Source of the DNA: Topomyia yanbarensis
Lineage: Eukaryota > Arthropoda > Insecta > Diptera > Culicidae
Direction of reading: 5' to 3'
NCBI RefSeq assembly: GCF_030247195.1
Contig: NC_080672.1
Span: 161,437,839-161,501,838 of the forward strand
DNA length: 64,000 bases
Made by a program: the position numbers and the translations under genes. The stretch's first letter is position 1; every line of letters starts with the position of its first letter. Below are positions 32,366-45,472 of this stretch, piece after piece. Below the pieces are notes generated by a model. That model saw nothing but the letters and a program-made list of their open reading frames with translations. It ran no database searches and was not told the origin of the DNA.

Positions 32366-33402
32366 GTTATGTCCCGGATATTACCCACCCCTAGATTTTT
32401 TTTTAAATTGAAGTCGCTCTGGACCACGTAGTCTGAAACATCAAATTAGGGTAGAATTGTCCAAATTATCTAAAATTGATAGAATTTTGGATTACATTGA
32501 TTGAAAAGTTTCCCCGAGTAAAAATATATTTTGAAGATATAAGGTTTCTGAAAAAAATGTACCATTTCACGAATTTTCAGATATCTCAAAAAGTTATTGC
32601 CACTAGCTTTTAGTCCTAAGTTTTCTTTAAAATTCATCCATACAAACCTACCCTGAATTAGGTTGTTGCAATGAACTCCAACATATTTTAAAAATGTCTT
32701 TCAAGGGTAAAATATGAATACTTTTCAATGTATCGATTACAAACCGAAAAGGTATGCCCTATTTTCAACCCCTTCCTAAGTCCCTTAAGAAAAACTTAAC
32801 AGAACTAATTTTCATCAAATTAAACCGGAGTTAGAGAGATTTTCAAATGCCCGTTTTACCTCACTACCCGTCATAGTAGAAATATGTTTTGACCGAAGTC
32901 CACATTTACACAAACAAACGCTGAAATTTTCATCAAAATCTGAGAACATCTATACGACCAGTGATAACATTTTGAATAATTGGCTCTAATTACCTCAACA
33001 TTGCACTCTTTTAACGAAATAGTAGTCACCGCTCTTTTTCTACAGCGACTGCAAATGCCACTGAGTAGTGCATTATAATAGGTGCAAAGCGAAATTTTCT
33101 AATAGTTGGTTTCGTAAACTAAGTGAATTGAAAAAAAACAAACAACGAGTGGAAAAAGCACGGCAGAAATCCATCAGGAAGTAATCAGAGAGTGAAAAGT
33201 GAAGCTAAATCGAAAAAACAACGTGCTCGTACTGAGGAGTTTTTTTCTAGTCCGACTGTGAAGTACTAAAATAAGGCAGTAGTAAACTGAGTAGTGTGCG
33301 AGTGAATTTACACTTTGACTGGTAGTATTGAATTGCGAGAGTTGACGGGTAGATAGAAGAAACACGAGCCTCGTATTCTGAAACATCAGTAAAAGTAGGA
33401 AA
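32366..33402 (+). other. Intergenic sequence and probable 5' region of the FBXO25/32 gene
   Basis: The first 650 bp show nothing recognisable. From about 33060 the sequence becomes richer in G and A-rich leader-like runs before the ATG at 33403, consistent with a 5' UTR. The transcription start cannot be placed. Confidence 0.35.
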
Positions 33403-33506
33403 ATGCCATTCATTTCGAAGGATTGGCGGTCGCCTGGTGAAGCTTGGGTGAAAACAGACGAAGGTTGGGAGAAGCTGAAAGTGCTAGAATGCGTCAAGCG
33501 GAAAAG
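33403..33506 (+). CDS. FBXO25/32: First coding exon of F-box only protein 25/32 orthologue (partial gene)
   Basis: The 104-nt exon starts with ATG after AAA and encodes 34 residues plus two bases. It begins [20 protein letters not shown] and continues [14 protein letters not shown]. The N-terminus of vertebrate FBXO25/FBXO32 (atrogin-1) has the same MPF-x3-DWRSPG-x2-WVKT-x2-GW pattern, which is distinctive. It is followed at once by a strong donor, AAAAG|GTAAGA (33507), leaving a phase-2 intron. The family is a substrate adaptor of SCF ubiquitin ligases; its F-box would lie in later exons not seen here. Only a candidate second exon (34861) is visible, so much of the gene must be beyond the window or in introns crowded with repeats. 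Confidence 0.8.
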
Positions 33507-34860
33507 GTAAGAGAAATTGAACTAAATAATTTGAGGATACTTATTTTTTATTTTGATAGTAATAATTATAGATAGACGCAAAAGTGTGACAAACAACCAT
33601 AATGATTTCATATCATTATAGAAACGACGAATTACATTAACAATATGGTTATTGGTATACATGAGCATTAGATCGGCATATTGACTTTGTGCGAACATCA
33701 CTCAATTGAATGGTAATTGGCTCCAGAAGCCCCATTCCAAATACAAATTTGTTCGGATGCTCCTGGTTTAGTCACAAGAATTTTTAACCCTAGAATGTTG
33801 CACTTGCGTTTTCCACCATAGAACGTTGCACTGGGGTACAAATGTACCCCAAACGTTTGATCGCAATTTTCGCAGGTAAAAATGCAAACAAAAGAAATAT
33901 ATAATCATTATATATCATTTTCTTCGCTTTTTAATTGTGAAAACAGTTGTGTAAGTGAAAGTATGGAATTTATTGAATCAATGATACATAAATTGGTTTA
34001 AGGACATGCTGTCACAAGGTGGAAGCTAAAATGGCTGCCGTCGTTTCTGCTTCTTCTTTTTATTTCATAGTCAAAATCAAAACATTGCATTGACGCGCAG
34101 GACAAAATCTTTTGTAACTTGAATGTCTTATCTCAGATTGCTTAGACGTCAGTGGCGGATCCAGGGGAAGGGTTTTGGGGGTCCGGACCCCCCCCCCCAA
34201 ATTTTCAGCTTCTTGAGAAATTTTTAAATGGTTTCTATTTTAAATTCATTCTAAGTTCAAAATCATTCCAAACCAGATTCGATTACCAAAACTGATTTTA
34301 ATTGAATGAGGGTATTACATATTTCGTATTGTAGAATGAACATTTTAAAGTCGCTCCTGTTAGACATTGTATCACTGTATGCAGGCATGTTAGCACAAGC
34401 TGATGAATAGATTCTCTTCACGGAATTTTGATTCGCTTGGGAAATTTGTACCTTTTTATTTTTCAAAACAAATGAAACACGTGGTGTAAAAATCAGTCAG
34501 CTGATTGCTGAACGATACGCTTGTGTGCGTGCCATCTCATATCGCTATAGTACTTTCTCTACTTTCGCTACTTGTTCGTAGCGCGCTGGTTTCAACCACG
34601 AATGAAGTTAAAGCAAAAATTTGGACACGAATATCTCGGAATCGATTTTCTTGAAAAGGACCGTTGCAGTGAACGTGTTATCTTAAAAACTACTCAGCCG
34701 ATTTTCATATTTTTTATTGTTCGTATTTACATTCTCGTGTACATAAAAATTTATTTTCATCCAAACATTTTCAAGTTTTTTCAATGATTTTTTGTTCAAA
34801 ACTTCGAACATCGATTTTTTGGCAACATAGTATTTTTATTGGATTTTTTTTTGACGTGAG
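33507..34860 (+). other. Probable intron 1 of the FBXO25/32 gene
   Basis: The donor is at 33507. No ORF of interest is found. At about 34150-34200 the sequence CAGTGGCGGATCCAGG followed by a C-rich run resembles the end of a hAT-type element, but no partner end was found. Confidence 0.4.
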
Positions 34861-34963
34861 CAAAAACGCGAGACAAGATGGACCGAATGATCTCCAAGTT
34901 GCGGTAGACAACTCAGCTAATGTTACACCGCCAAGAAAGATGATCTCAACACGCAGCAGCAAG
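34861..34963 (+). CDS. Candidate second coding exon of the FBXO25/32 gene
   Basis: A T-rich tract and GACGTGAG precede a stretch that is more GC-rich than its surroundings. Joined in phase to the first exon it encodes a polar peptide (SKNARQDGPNDLQVAVDN, then NVTPPRKMISTRSSK). The frame stays open across the proposed exon. The 3' end is unsure: a GTGCAG donor at 34964 is weak, and without splicing the frame stops at 35005. FBXO25/32 proteins have a variable linker here, so this is an inference from composition and frame, not a match. Confidence 0.4.
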
Positions 34964-36011
34964 GTGCAGCAACAAGACCCGAGAGGCAGACATTTTGAAA
35001 GTTAATTTTAATTTTTACATAGTATAAAAATCATAAAAACCACACGACTCAGTTCTGCTAACATATTTAGTCGGGTCAAATTAACAAAACAAAAATGAAA
35101 AAATATGCGAAACAACAAGCTTTTTTCATTAAGCAGCAATTACGTCAAGAAACGGATGAAAAGGTTAATTGCAGAAGGTGTGCCAGAAATATGTTTTTTC
35201 CTACATAATACAATATATTGTGGTCAAAACATATTTTACGATCTGCGATGTATTTTTTCGTATAATTTACGCAATTTTACTTTCATCGATTAGTTATAAT
35301 TGCAGTAACATTATTTATTAAACAAAACAAGTAGTATTTTAATAGCAAGATGTTTCAAAGTAATTTGCAATATTCCTACTTTCTCCAGTTTTTTCTTCAT
35401 TTCGATATAGCGGTTAATAAGTTTCCACCATTTTGTGATTTATAATATGTATCTGCAACAATAATCTTTATATACAATAACTGTAATAAGAGTTTTTCGA
35501 TAAAACTACTTCTGGATTTTCAAAATTTTATGTAAATTCGTTTAATAAACATAAAAAGAGAGGTAAAAAATATGTAGGGTGGCTAAAATACCAATGTTTC
35601 TCTAACGTTTGTCCTTGTCAGTGTATTTAGCCACGTGGGTTATTTTTATCGGAAAAAACAGCATAGGGTTTAATGACCCAATTGCATTCAAGATGTTTCT
35701 TTTTAGATTTTTGTGGACTTTTGAAAAATTGCTCTTGAACCAAAATGTTGCAATTGCCAGAGAAAATTGTGTAGATTCATAAATCGAGCACAGATGCAAA
35801 GTTTTATTCAAATCGACGATTGTCATATTTTGTAGTCGGCCGATTTTTCATGGAATCCCTCAATAAAAAAATAAAATCCTGCGCACGTCGCTGTAGAAAT
35901 CGATTTTTAATATAGTGCGAAAAGTTCAAAATTAAAAATCCTTTGTTCCAGTTACGTTTCCGACCAGGTATCCAGAAAAAGACAGTTAAAGTTTTCTGTG
36001 CGCTCGGGGTA
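34964..36011. other. No recognisable feature
   Basis: AT-rich non-coding sequence, possibly intronic. A short inverted GTGGCTAAAATAC / GTATTTAGCCAC pair lies at about 35580-35635. Confidence 0.3.
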
Positions 36012-37687
36012 CCGTAAAACGGGGTATCTTTGATCACTGGGGTAAGTTTGATCAAATGAGACTTTTTTCAGCAACGTACAATAAGATGATTCCCTCTACC
36101 AAAATCATCGAGGCAAAATTCAAACCATATTCTAAACATGTTCAGCATCTACCTCCAACGGTTATTCCGTCATTTAATGTACCTTTTATGAACACAAATT
36201 CAAATTGAAAATGATGCAACTTTCATGCATCGTTTCAATCTGTTCAAACAATTCCTTGCACATTAGTGAAATTAACCAACTTCAACTGAACTGATCACAT
36301 TTTTAGAAACTGATAATATTTTAGTCCAATAATTTATTAAAAAAATCCGAGTTTTTTGTTGCTAACTTATTAATTTCGACTATTTTCCCGGAAAAGTTGA
36401 ATAAAAGTTGGCCGTATCATTCCAGGCAATTTTGTTTTCTTACGAGACGACACACAATGTCGGGCCATACAATCGCCTGCAGATATGCAATTTACACAAC
36501 ATTGGGAGCGTTATTTCTTATTTCGATACACATATTTTGCTGATCAAAGATACCCCGTAACCAACGAATGAAAATTTACAACAAATTTATTTTATTTTTA
36601 TAGTAAAACGAAATAAATTACCAAACAATTTGGACGTTTTTAATCTATGGGTACCAGTAGGGGAGAGAGGGTAACAGTGGATCAGCAGGAACTATGAAAC
36701 ATTCGCAATAAAATCACAATGCATGATCGGAATCGTCTAATTCCCTCATATTTCACAATTTCTAATTCTTTACACGTGTTGCTATATTTTGGAAGAGATC
36801 TGATAACTCTATCTCTTTTAATGGATATTTGTTTGTTTTGTGATAGCCAGAGTAAATTTGCAATGATAAACATTATTCCATCTTTATGAATTACCATTCA
36901 TTGAATAAATGTTTAGTCTATTGCTATTTATTGCAAATTTTATGCTCAACATTTGCCGCGAACAAAGTTTTTTGGTAACTACTCATGGTTCTGTGTGATT
37001 TCACAATTTTCATGAATAGACCCATTGGGTAACTGTGAAACGATGGCGTATGGGGAACAGTGATTTTTGTTTGTTTTTGTGGTCTGTCTCAAAATGTCAA
37101 TGGGTTCCGATTTTCCACACTAAATACTACTCATATAGTGCAAAATTAGCAAATTTGGCCAAATTTTGTAGAAATTGTCTCTTATTTCAGGATTGCAGCT
37201 AATATGCATATATGGTGGTTCGATGTTACGCGATGATATAGTGGATTCTTCCGTAAACAAACGATTTTCGCCTCAAAATAACTTTAATTCAAAGCGTTAG
37301 GATCATTCTTCGTCAAAATAAAAGAATAAAATTTATAAGTAGAATATTTCACTATAGACGACATCGTGTTTCATAGTTCCTACCCATGGGGCACACTGAT
37401 ACATTTTACCACCAACTGTTTATTATCCAAAAAATGTTATTTCCCGTGAATTTTACCAGCTGGAAAAAATATATGTATTAGTTAACAACATAGTGACACT
37501 ATGTATCACTTTTGATTACACAAATAACATGTATTATCATCAAAATTAAATTGTAGAAAAAATGTGTTTCATTGTTACCCTCTCTCCCCTACTTGTTTTA
37601 AAAATTCAAACAGTTACGTCTGCCTGATTTGAAGAAAGTAATTCGAAAAACTGTAGAAAAATTGATCAATGTTCCCCCGTTTTACGG
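36012..37687. mobile_element. TA-flanked MITE (outer) with CCGTAAAACGGGG ends
   Basis: The inverted ends CCGTAAAACGGGG (36012) and CCCCGTTTTACGG (ending 37687) are each flanked by TA (36010-36011 and 37688-37689), as in Tc1/mariner-type elements. An internal inverted copy GATCAAAGATACCCCGT lies at about 36542-36558. A second element (36660-37589) is inserted inside. The outer element without it is about 0.75 kb and non-coding. Confidence 0.75.
36660..37589. mobile_element. TA-flanked MITE (inner) with GGGGAGAGAGGGTAACA ends
   Basis: The ends GGGGAGAGAGGGTAACA and TGTTACCCTCTCTCCCC are exact inverted repeats of 17 bp flanked by TA (36658-36659 and 37590-37591). The 930-bp interior is non-coding, with several GGTAACWGTG-type motifs. 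It lies wholly inside the outer element, which gives the order of insertion. Confidence 0.8.
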
Positions 37688-37689
37688 TA

Positions 37690-40228
37690 TACATTATAGC
37701 AACTACAGACACTTTATACACAGACTTGTGGAGACAAAACAGTACTCCATTCAGGATTGCGAATCGAGTTCCGAATAGTTTGACCGGAAGCTTTGCATGG
37801 GATTCCTCTTATACTTCCCCTCTCAAAACCCTCATGCTCGTTTGGCTGCACTTTTTGACAGTCTATTTGGTTGCAACTTTTGACACTTCGCTGGTCTGTA
37901 TATTAAGTGTCTTTAATAGTAACTAACTCCGATATTAAATTCACTTACGATCGAAGTAAACTGAGCAGCCGGTCTTGTACAAGATTTATGCATACAATCG
38001 TGTACAAATTATGAAATAAGTATTGTATCTTTCAACATTATTATTTATTGACTACTTTTCTCGGCATGGTTATTACCTGGGACGCTATTACATCAATCCA
38101 GTTAAAACATTTTTCCAGAGCTAAAGTAAAAAAAAATGCACAATTTGACTGAACTGATGAAACAGTATTGTTATTTGGAGAACTTTAAACATTTCAAAAT
38201 TAAAATCGTTCAGTGCAAACATTGGATTCTCATGAAACTTTGTCATCGTTCAGCTGTGAACATCTGTGACATATTCACTTTCTTGGTACATAGAATTTAT
38301 TTTCAACTGTAACGCATTTTAAGTTAAATGATGCGTAATTCACCACTGCATGATTTTTTTTCTTTCATGTACGCGAGTACCGCATGTACTGCTTACTACG
38401 AAGCAGTTCTTTGTTCGTCTTGCTTTACGAGACATCCACTATGACTATACTCCACCAATTTCCACCTGATCCACCATTTCCGTGCCGGGTTAGTAAAGAT
38501 TGAGGATTTCTATTCCCTCTATGCAGCCAGAAATTTACGAAAGAACGTCACCAAAATCTGTTCTGTGGCGTGGCGAGTACAAAATATTGGATGGTGGGAG
38601 TATTAGTCTTTCTCGCAAAATTTGCGTATAACCGAGAGCGCGAGTGCGCGAATCGTTTCAAAGCACCATTTTTTGTATGTATCAAATCTTGCACGTGTAT
38701 GCACGCATACTCATTACGTTTTTAGTTTTATGAAAATTTCTTTTGATATTATTCATAACTGTAGCGTGTATAAGTGAGCTTGTGTATTGCAGCATTGGCT
38801 TTGCATATGTACGTTATTTCAAATATTTTGGTTACAATCAGCTGAGTTGGATACATACACATTCTCGTGGTACGGCATTACATGCCTTGGAATAGTAGGT
38901 GTATGCTAACTGTTTCGAACCGACACAAACAACGCAAAACGGCACGGCTCACAGAAAGTATATGTAAGCCGTGGCAAAACGGTAGAATATTCAAAATAAA
39001 GCAAAAAACATATGATTTTTTTTCTTTGTGTTTGTTCTGCTCACTTTTCAGGTGATTGTTCCGATCATTCTTGCTCGCTTTGTATTTTGTTTGGATAGGG
39101 TTACTGATCTATCATACCAATCATTCAAATCATTTTTTCGCATCACAAAATTGCATATTGATATGTTGTCAGCACAGGGTAATACCGAACGTAAAGCGTG
39201 GTGTGTCCATCAACCGACAGCCAAAATGTTAACGAGTGTGAGGAATTCCTTATTTTATTTACGCGTATTTGATTCATTTCAATGTTCCGGCAGAAAAGTA
39301 ACGTTAGACAGAAATTAAACGTGACAAAATTGTTAACAAGACTGACTGAATGCGTCAATACTGCTGGGATGCAACAAAATCAATATTTTTAAAACGTGGG
39401 GCCTACTTTAGGATGCAAACAAATACCTAACTGAATTTCAATATATTTTAAAGAAACAAACTTTGGAACACAGGTATCAGCTACGCTGCCATGTTTTTGA
39501 AACAAACACCTCAAACATTTGGTTAAGTCAAGCGACACAACTTTTTTATCAGCGTGGATTAGAAAAACTTGGAAAAAATCACAGCTATCTTAAAGCTACG
39601 AATGCAATTCGATAAGCAAGAGGAAAAACACTCGTTTTTTTATATTTTCAAGCTATCTTAAAACTAGGAATGCGGTTCTACAGTGACACAGTTTCATATT
39701 CGTACACCTCTAGTGTATATGTTTAATATTGTTTCATAAATATTTGCGCTATTTAATATAGGTATTGTTTTGAAAATGTGGTAGTAGAATCATCATCTGT
39801 TATTTTCTTATCATTTGTAATCTAAAGTGTGCAAGTTTCCGTACACTACACATAAAAAATCATTACTTGGTGTGAAAGTGGCACAATTTGATATTCGTAC
39901 ACTATTGAAAAGACAATTAATTTTTAATTTAAGTTATTTCTTTATTTATTTTGTTTTACTTAGAAAAATTGATTTTATGACTACAGAAAAGTGTTCATTG
40001 GCACAGTTAAAAGTAAACTAACTGCCATTATAGGACGGAAACTAATTATTACTCATCAAAATTAAGCTAAATCACTTCATGAAATCTTTGAAATTGTTCA
40101 AAGGTTGCGTCCAACTATTTAACAGGTCGTTGAAAACTTTGATGTGGTGAAACGTAGAGCAGATATTTCGAAAAACTAGAACTGTAAAAAAATTACGATG
40201 AGGGATAAACGAACTTTAATTATAAAAA
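37690..40228. other. No recognisable gene in 2.5 kb
   Basis: AT-rich sequence without coding motifs. A degenerate duplicate at about 39625-39680 (AAGCTATCTTAAAACTAGGAATGC, compare 39580-39610) is the only internal repeat noticed. Confidence 0.3.
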
Positions 40229-41635
40229 CCTATTTTAATCCACCTAGCGGTGCAATTGTGCCTTTCTCAATCATGAATCACGAGAATGTGTGCGTAGTTT
40301 ATATTCATTAAAAACTTTTAAATGCATATATTACATTTTATTATTATACATCACATGATATCTATATACAGGAAAATAAATCATTATTCGAGTTCTAAAA
40401 TTTTGAAAAAGAAAAAACAGCCATGGTAATATTGAACTGAAAAAAGGTGCGAAATCGGCAAAGTCCCAAAAAGTCGATCTTTATAAAAAAAAATTTTCGA
40501 GATAACATAAAATCTCGACGTTTCATGCATTTTAAAGATGTTTGGCATCAAAAATACGAATTCGATTTCTGAAATTTCATGGGGTCCCCCCTTTGAAAAA
40601 AAAAATTAGAGTTCCGACTTATATGGGAATTTCATATGTGACCGGATGATTTAGTCTATATTTCCGGACCCATATAAGCGATCCGTACGAAATTTTATAG
40701 ACATCTGTGGGGATATTATAGCTATCATTTGAGACTAAGTTTGTGAAAATCGGCCAAACCATTTCCGGGAAACTGATGTGAGTTCGCAAATTTTGAAAGA
40801 TGGCCGCTTTTCCCGCTCACTTCCGGAACCATCTATGGTGGTCAATGTAGTCAACGAAAGTTTGGTTGGCCGTCGGTGACCTAGAACAGCAAATTTAAGT
40901 TGTTTGAGAGACATTTTAGCGAAATTTTTACCTTTTTTGCTTTCATCGGAGTATCGGTTTGAATCACAATTTGCTATGTGATCGCACGCCACAGCCTGTA
41001 ACTCCGGAACCGGAAATCGGATCGGGATGAAATTAAATAGCCATTTACGGGGACGCAATACCTTTCATTTGAGACCAAGTTTAGCCGAATCGGTCTAGCC
41101 ATCTCCGAGAAACCGATGTGACTGTTATTCTGAATTTAGATACTTCCGCCGGGGCTTCCGGAACCGATGATGGTGGCCAATGTGGCCAAATAGACTTTGA
41201 ATGGATGTTAGTGACCTAATACTACAAATCGAAGCAGTTGTGGTCATATTTTGGAAAAAAATTCACCTTTATACATTCATTGCAGAATTTATTAAAATCG
41301 ACATTTTCTGCGTGTTCGTACTCATCACCCTGTAATTCCGGAACCGGAAGTCGGATCCATTAGAAATTCAATAGCAGCCTATGGGAACGTTGCACCTTTC
41401 ATTTGAGGCTAAGTTTGTCAAAATTGGTTCAGCCATCTCTGAGAAAAATGAGTGACATTTTTGGTCACATACACACACATACGCACATACACACACATAC
41501 ACACATACATACACACACAGACATTTGCCGAAGTCGACGAACTGAATCGAATGGTATATGTCACTCGGCCCTCCGGGCCTCCGTTAAAAAAGTCGGTTTT
41601 CAGAGCAATTGCAATACCTTTCTATTGAGAAAGGC
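40229..41635 (+). repeat. Non-coding repeat family E, copy 1
   Basis: The element starts TTTTAATCCACCTAGCGG and ends GAGAAAGGC, between A-rich flanks. The interior has about two and a half degenerate units of roughly 310 bp, with landmarks CTTCCGGAACCG, GGTGGCCAATGTGG, TAACTCCGGAACCGGAA and CTTTCATTTGAGRC. Near its 3' end come a CA/CACACATA microsatellite (about 41466-41520), the stretch CGACGAACTGAATCGAAT and the palindromic CTCGGCCCTCCGGGCCT. It has no ORF. Copies are at 50042-52694 and, inverted and partial, at 56290-56500. Confidence 0.75.
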
Positions 41636-42157
41636 AAAAATTGGGAAAATCGAGTAATTAATGTTATATACATGGTAAATAAATTTAATCATAGCATGTA
41701 AGTGTAAGTCTGCTACAATATTTGTGTTCTGAGCAAGAAGCCGTTGATCAATGAGAAGAACAAAGAATTGATTTTCAATTTACTAAACAATATCGAAACA
41801 TTTTATCGGAATGTTGGAAAGATTGTAAACTTTGTCTACGAGTCTAACTTCAACATCTTTGACTCAAATGGCTGTTGTTGTGAGTGGAGATAATCAAAGT
41901 CAGACATGGACGTAAAAGCTTTATAACTGCAGCTAAGCGCAGTAACAGTGGAGTTATTATATGGAGTATTATATGTCCACTAGAAGTGCTAGAAATTTGG
42001 TCTTCATTGATGTAATGATGAATGAGAATGTGTAATTTAATATGAATATCGTACAATAAATTTTAAAGCAAAGCTTCCGTACTTTTACTAATAAATGGTG
42101 GATATTGGAAATTCGATCAGTAGAACAACCTAAAGCATAAGGCGTGCAAAAAACGTA
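41636..42157. other. No recognisable feature
   Basis: AT-rich sequence, no gene. Confidence 0.3.
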
Positions 42158-42423
42158 TCCAGCTTTTTACGTGCCATAATGGCGGTCTAAATTGTTCAGT
42201 TCGTAATACGTTTTATAGCCCTTTTTTGACATTAATCGTTTACGCCAGCTTGACAGCAACACCCAGTTGAAGATGTCGGGCGTTAATTGAATAAACATCC
42301 AACGCATTTGACTATAGGATGACTTAATCTCACTGGGAGGTAAACGATTATTGTCAAAAGGGCCATTAAACGTATTACGAACGAAACAATTTAGACCGCC
42401 ATTATGGCATGTAAAAAGCTGGA
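42158..42423. mobile_element. Foldback MITE with TA duplication
   Basis: Inverted arms of about 85 bp start TCCAGCTTTTTACGTGCC and include TAATGGCGGTCTAAATTGTT and AATCGTTTAC. They leave only about 90 bp in the middle. TA flanks both ends (42156-42157 and 42424-42425). It is non-coding and would fold into a long hairpin. Confidence 0.8.
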
Positions 42424-42883
42424 TAGAGTAAATTTATAATTGTGTAAATGTTATGGATTCTCCACTGCGGACCCCGGTTATTAACTGATTAGAAAAAGAT
42501 ATGGGAGTATTTGGATAAAAAGAGCGAAACTATCTGGATTACAATGAGAATGATCTTAGAAACTACTATTTAGAAGAATGGGATAAAATTTAAGTTGAAT
42601 ATACACAAAAACTAGTGGTCAGCATTCCAATATGATTGAACCCTGTAATTTCAAACAAAAGCTACCACATTGAATGTTTATTATAGAAATTTCAACCGAT
42701 TTTTTAAAAAAATGACTATCTCTAGAATTATGATTATTTTTGAAAAAAATTAGCATTTGTAGTACAAAGATAATTATTGTATCTTCCCTATGCAATTACC
42801 CAAGGGGAAGTGAATGTTTTAGCACTTATAAATTGACAAACGTATCTACCTTCGATCCTAACAGCCTAGCCTCATGCCTTCAG
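42424..42883. other. No recognisable feature
   Basis: AT-rich sequence, no gene. Confidence 0.3.
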
Positions 42884-43470
42884 TTGGACCAATAAAAAAA
42901 TAAAGCTCATATACACCAGACAACACGTTCCATGGCGACATGACCACTCTAGTGAAATGGGAGAACTCACTCTCTTCTAGCATATGAACCCGTACACTGA
43001 AAATTAAGTTTCAGATTCACGGTCCGCGCAATCGTTTTAAAGCACGCGAATATGCGAATGGACATACGGTTATAAAATCGAATTTATTCACACGAAGTCA
43101 CATACACGCGACAATCACCTTAATATACAAATGCTTGAACCCTTCGCTATCATCGACGCAGCCTACACTCGTGAACGTCTCAACACTTATAAATTTTGAA
43201 ACGCGATCACAAGTGTTAACCTACAAACTCCGGCGTTTGCGCGATCATGATTCGGTACCATCAGTCTAGGTCTGTGCCTTCAATTGGGCAATTAAATAAA
43301 AGCTCTCATATCCACTGGACAACCGGTACCATGGCGACATGACCGGGAACTCTAGTAATATGGGATAAATTACTTCCTGTCAGAATGTGAAATGTACAGC
43401 GAATACTAAATATCAGAATGACAGTCTTTACCCTCCATCGTTGCAACTTAGATCCATATGGTAAAGGACT
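42884..43470 (+). repeat. Repeat family Q, two degenerate copies
   Basis: Copies start at about 42884 and 43290 with AATAAAGCTCATATMCACY and the shared CCATGGCGACATGACC. Each continues with a GGTCCGCGCA/AAGTCACATACACG-type segment. A third copy lies at about 50010-50041 plus 52697-52990, split by repeat family E. No coding capacity is seen. Confidence 0.6.
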
Positions 43471-44420
43471 CCTGGATTATATGAAAATTAAAAATGACTG
43501 ATAACAGTATCAATTTATGAAATCAACCTACTAAGTTAGTTTGGTATTTTTAATAATTTAATATTTTTAGTTTAATAATACAATAAACACAAAAGTTTCA
43601 AAAGAGCTATTTCGATGTAATTTCCCACTATTGTTCAATAAGCATTTAAGCAAATTCGAAAGAGTCGGATTTAATGGAACTATTTCGAATAGCTTATTAG
43701 AATATAAAAATTCTTATCTTAGTTTTTGGCATTGCTTAAAACTATGTGTCTTCACAACAGCTCATCACTGGCCAAAACGCCCCGCTAAGTTCTGGATGGT
43801 ATGCCCCATTATTAGCACAACTGCAAAGTAATTATTTAGGCAATTTTGTACTTTAAATAACAGTATAGTGGGGTCAAGTAGGTAAGTTTTCTGAGGCGAG
43901 CTCGTGCGATGGTATTTTTGCACTGATTTTGACAAGCAAGCACTCATTGGAAAGGTTATACATCTGGCAACGTTTTGACAATAATGGTTTTATGCTTGGC
44001 TAAATACTATCCAAGCTAAATCGAATAAGGCGAAGGTCCTTTTTTGATGTTTTTAAAATCTGGGGGTACGATAAGTCACTATATTCGAGGTTAAATTAAA
44101 TAATGTACACGCCTAGACTATCAACGGTTCAAATTTTATTTTGCGATTTATAATACTGCAGATTATTTCAAAATTAAATTGACGTCATTCAGGTGTAAAA
44201 AAAAAAGAAAATGAGGAGTGGCAAATGATGTGAAAAATCATGAAACCCCGAAAGGAAATGTTAAAAAACATGTTTTTCAGCAGCTGTGTCTGTACTTGCG
44301 AATGACTTCTTTGGTGTCCTCGTCATCGCCAGAGTGTGTAATTGAAGTTGTTCATTCCGGCTCACGTGGTAGCTTAGCTGTGAGAGCTGTGACTGACCTA
44401 TCGTGCCCCAAGCATAGGTT
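43471..44420. other. No recognisable gene
   Basis: AT-rich sequence. Short ORFs at 43631-43831 and 44218-44445 show no domain I recognise. Confidence 0.3.
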
Positions 44421-44636
44421 TCATGTTGATGTCCGCCTTTTTTAAAAATAAAACTATCGAAAAACCAACACAATATTCATGTTCAGCATTAATTTTGACG
44501 TAAGAAAAAATCCACTTGACATTTTTTTACATTGATTAAATGTACTGTACTGAGGACGAAAGACAATGCGTTTTCGCAAAAAACGCGTGAAAACATAAAC
44601 TAGGCTGTAACTAATACAGCTGGTTCACGGTAACCC
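44421..44636 (+). repeat. ~215-bp direct repeat, copy 1
   Basis: The block (CATGTTGATGTCCG ... AATACAGCTGGTTCACGG) is repeated at about 46153-46368 with scattered differences. Landmarks are AAAACCAACACAAT, GTACTGAGGACGAAAGACAA and ATACAGCTG. Confidence 0.65.
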
Positions 44637-44700
44637 ATTGTTTTGGGGCATACTCACCGATTGCTTTGTGGCATAGCATCCCTTTGTTGTGGGGCATATT

Positions 44701-45472
44701 ACACTGCACAGTGGTCCGAATCCAGAATTTAGGATGACAAAAACATTTGTGACTAAACTACTGGTTCTAGAGATTTCACGTCTTCGGAACAAATAATCTG
44801 TGTCAATTGGGGCTTCTTTTGAGATGGGTACTATTAGGGTGGTCCTTATTGTTTGTACGATCTGAAAATTATTTTCGAAATAAGAAGAGATAGAACAATG
44901 AAGTGTTCCGCAAAATTGTAGTACAACCTTTTTCAAGCAACTTTGCTGAGGATATCATATTTGTAACTTTAATGGTTTTAATTTTACAGCTATTAAAATG
45001 TTGTGTGATAGGGTATCCCTAACAAAATCAGTTTTTTCGCTATAACTTTTTAAATAATTTTTTTCCGTCAATAACGTCTTCACAAAACTTTTTGAGCTTA
45101 TTGAGACGAATATTATTTATATAGACATATTTGAGATAGCTCATTTAGTTCAAAAGTTATGAGCATTTTTAGCAAAAAAACACAACCTTTTCAAATGTTG
45201 ATATCTTAAAAAAGAGCAAGTGAAATTGATTTCTTCTTTTTGCATTCGAAAGACCACAATTGATAGTATGTTTTATGAAAAAATCTCAGGTCATTTTTGT
45301 TTACCTCATTTTATTTTAGTTTGAATATTGAGAATATTACTACCATTCGTAGCATTAAAAGTAAAATGGTCAGTGTAACCTTGCAACTATTTTTAAAATA
45401 AGATCAGATAGATAAACAAAATCTCAAATAAAACTGCCCGAGTGTGGCAAAGGGCCCATTGAGTTGTTGTTT
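44701..45472 (+). repeat. ~770-bp inverted repeat, left arm
   Basis: The arm runs from ACACTGCACAGTGGTCCGAA to the ...TGAGTTGTT region. Its complement is at about 49037-49812 with high similarity by eye. The arms contain no ORF with a domain, and enclose 3.6 kb including direct repeat copy 2 and LINE-C. Confidence 0.8.

Noticed and set aside
39028..39318. 96-codon frame as a possible transposase piece
   Set aside because: No catalytic motif or inverted ends could be found.
44625..44936. 103-codon ORF, also present as 49577-49858
   Set aside because: It is the same repeat arm read twice, with no domain and frame breaks between the two arms.
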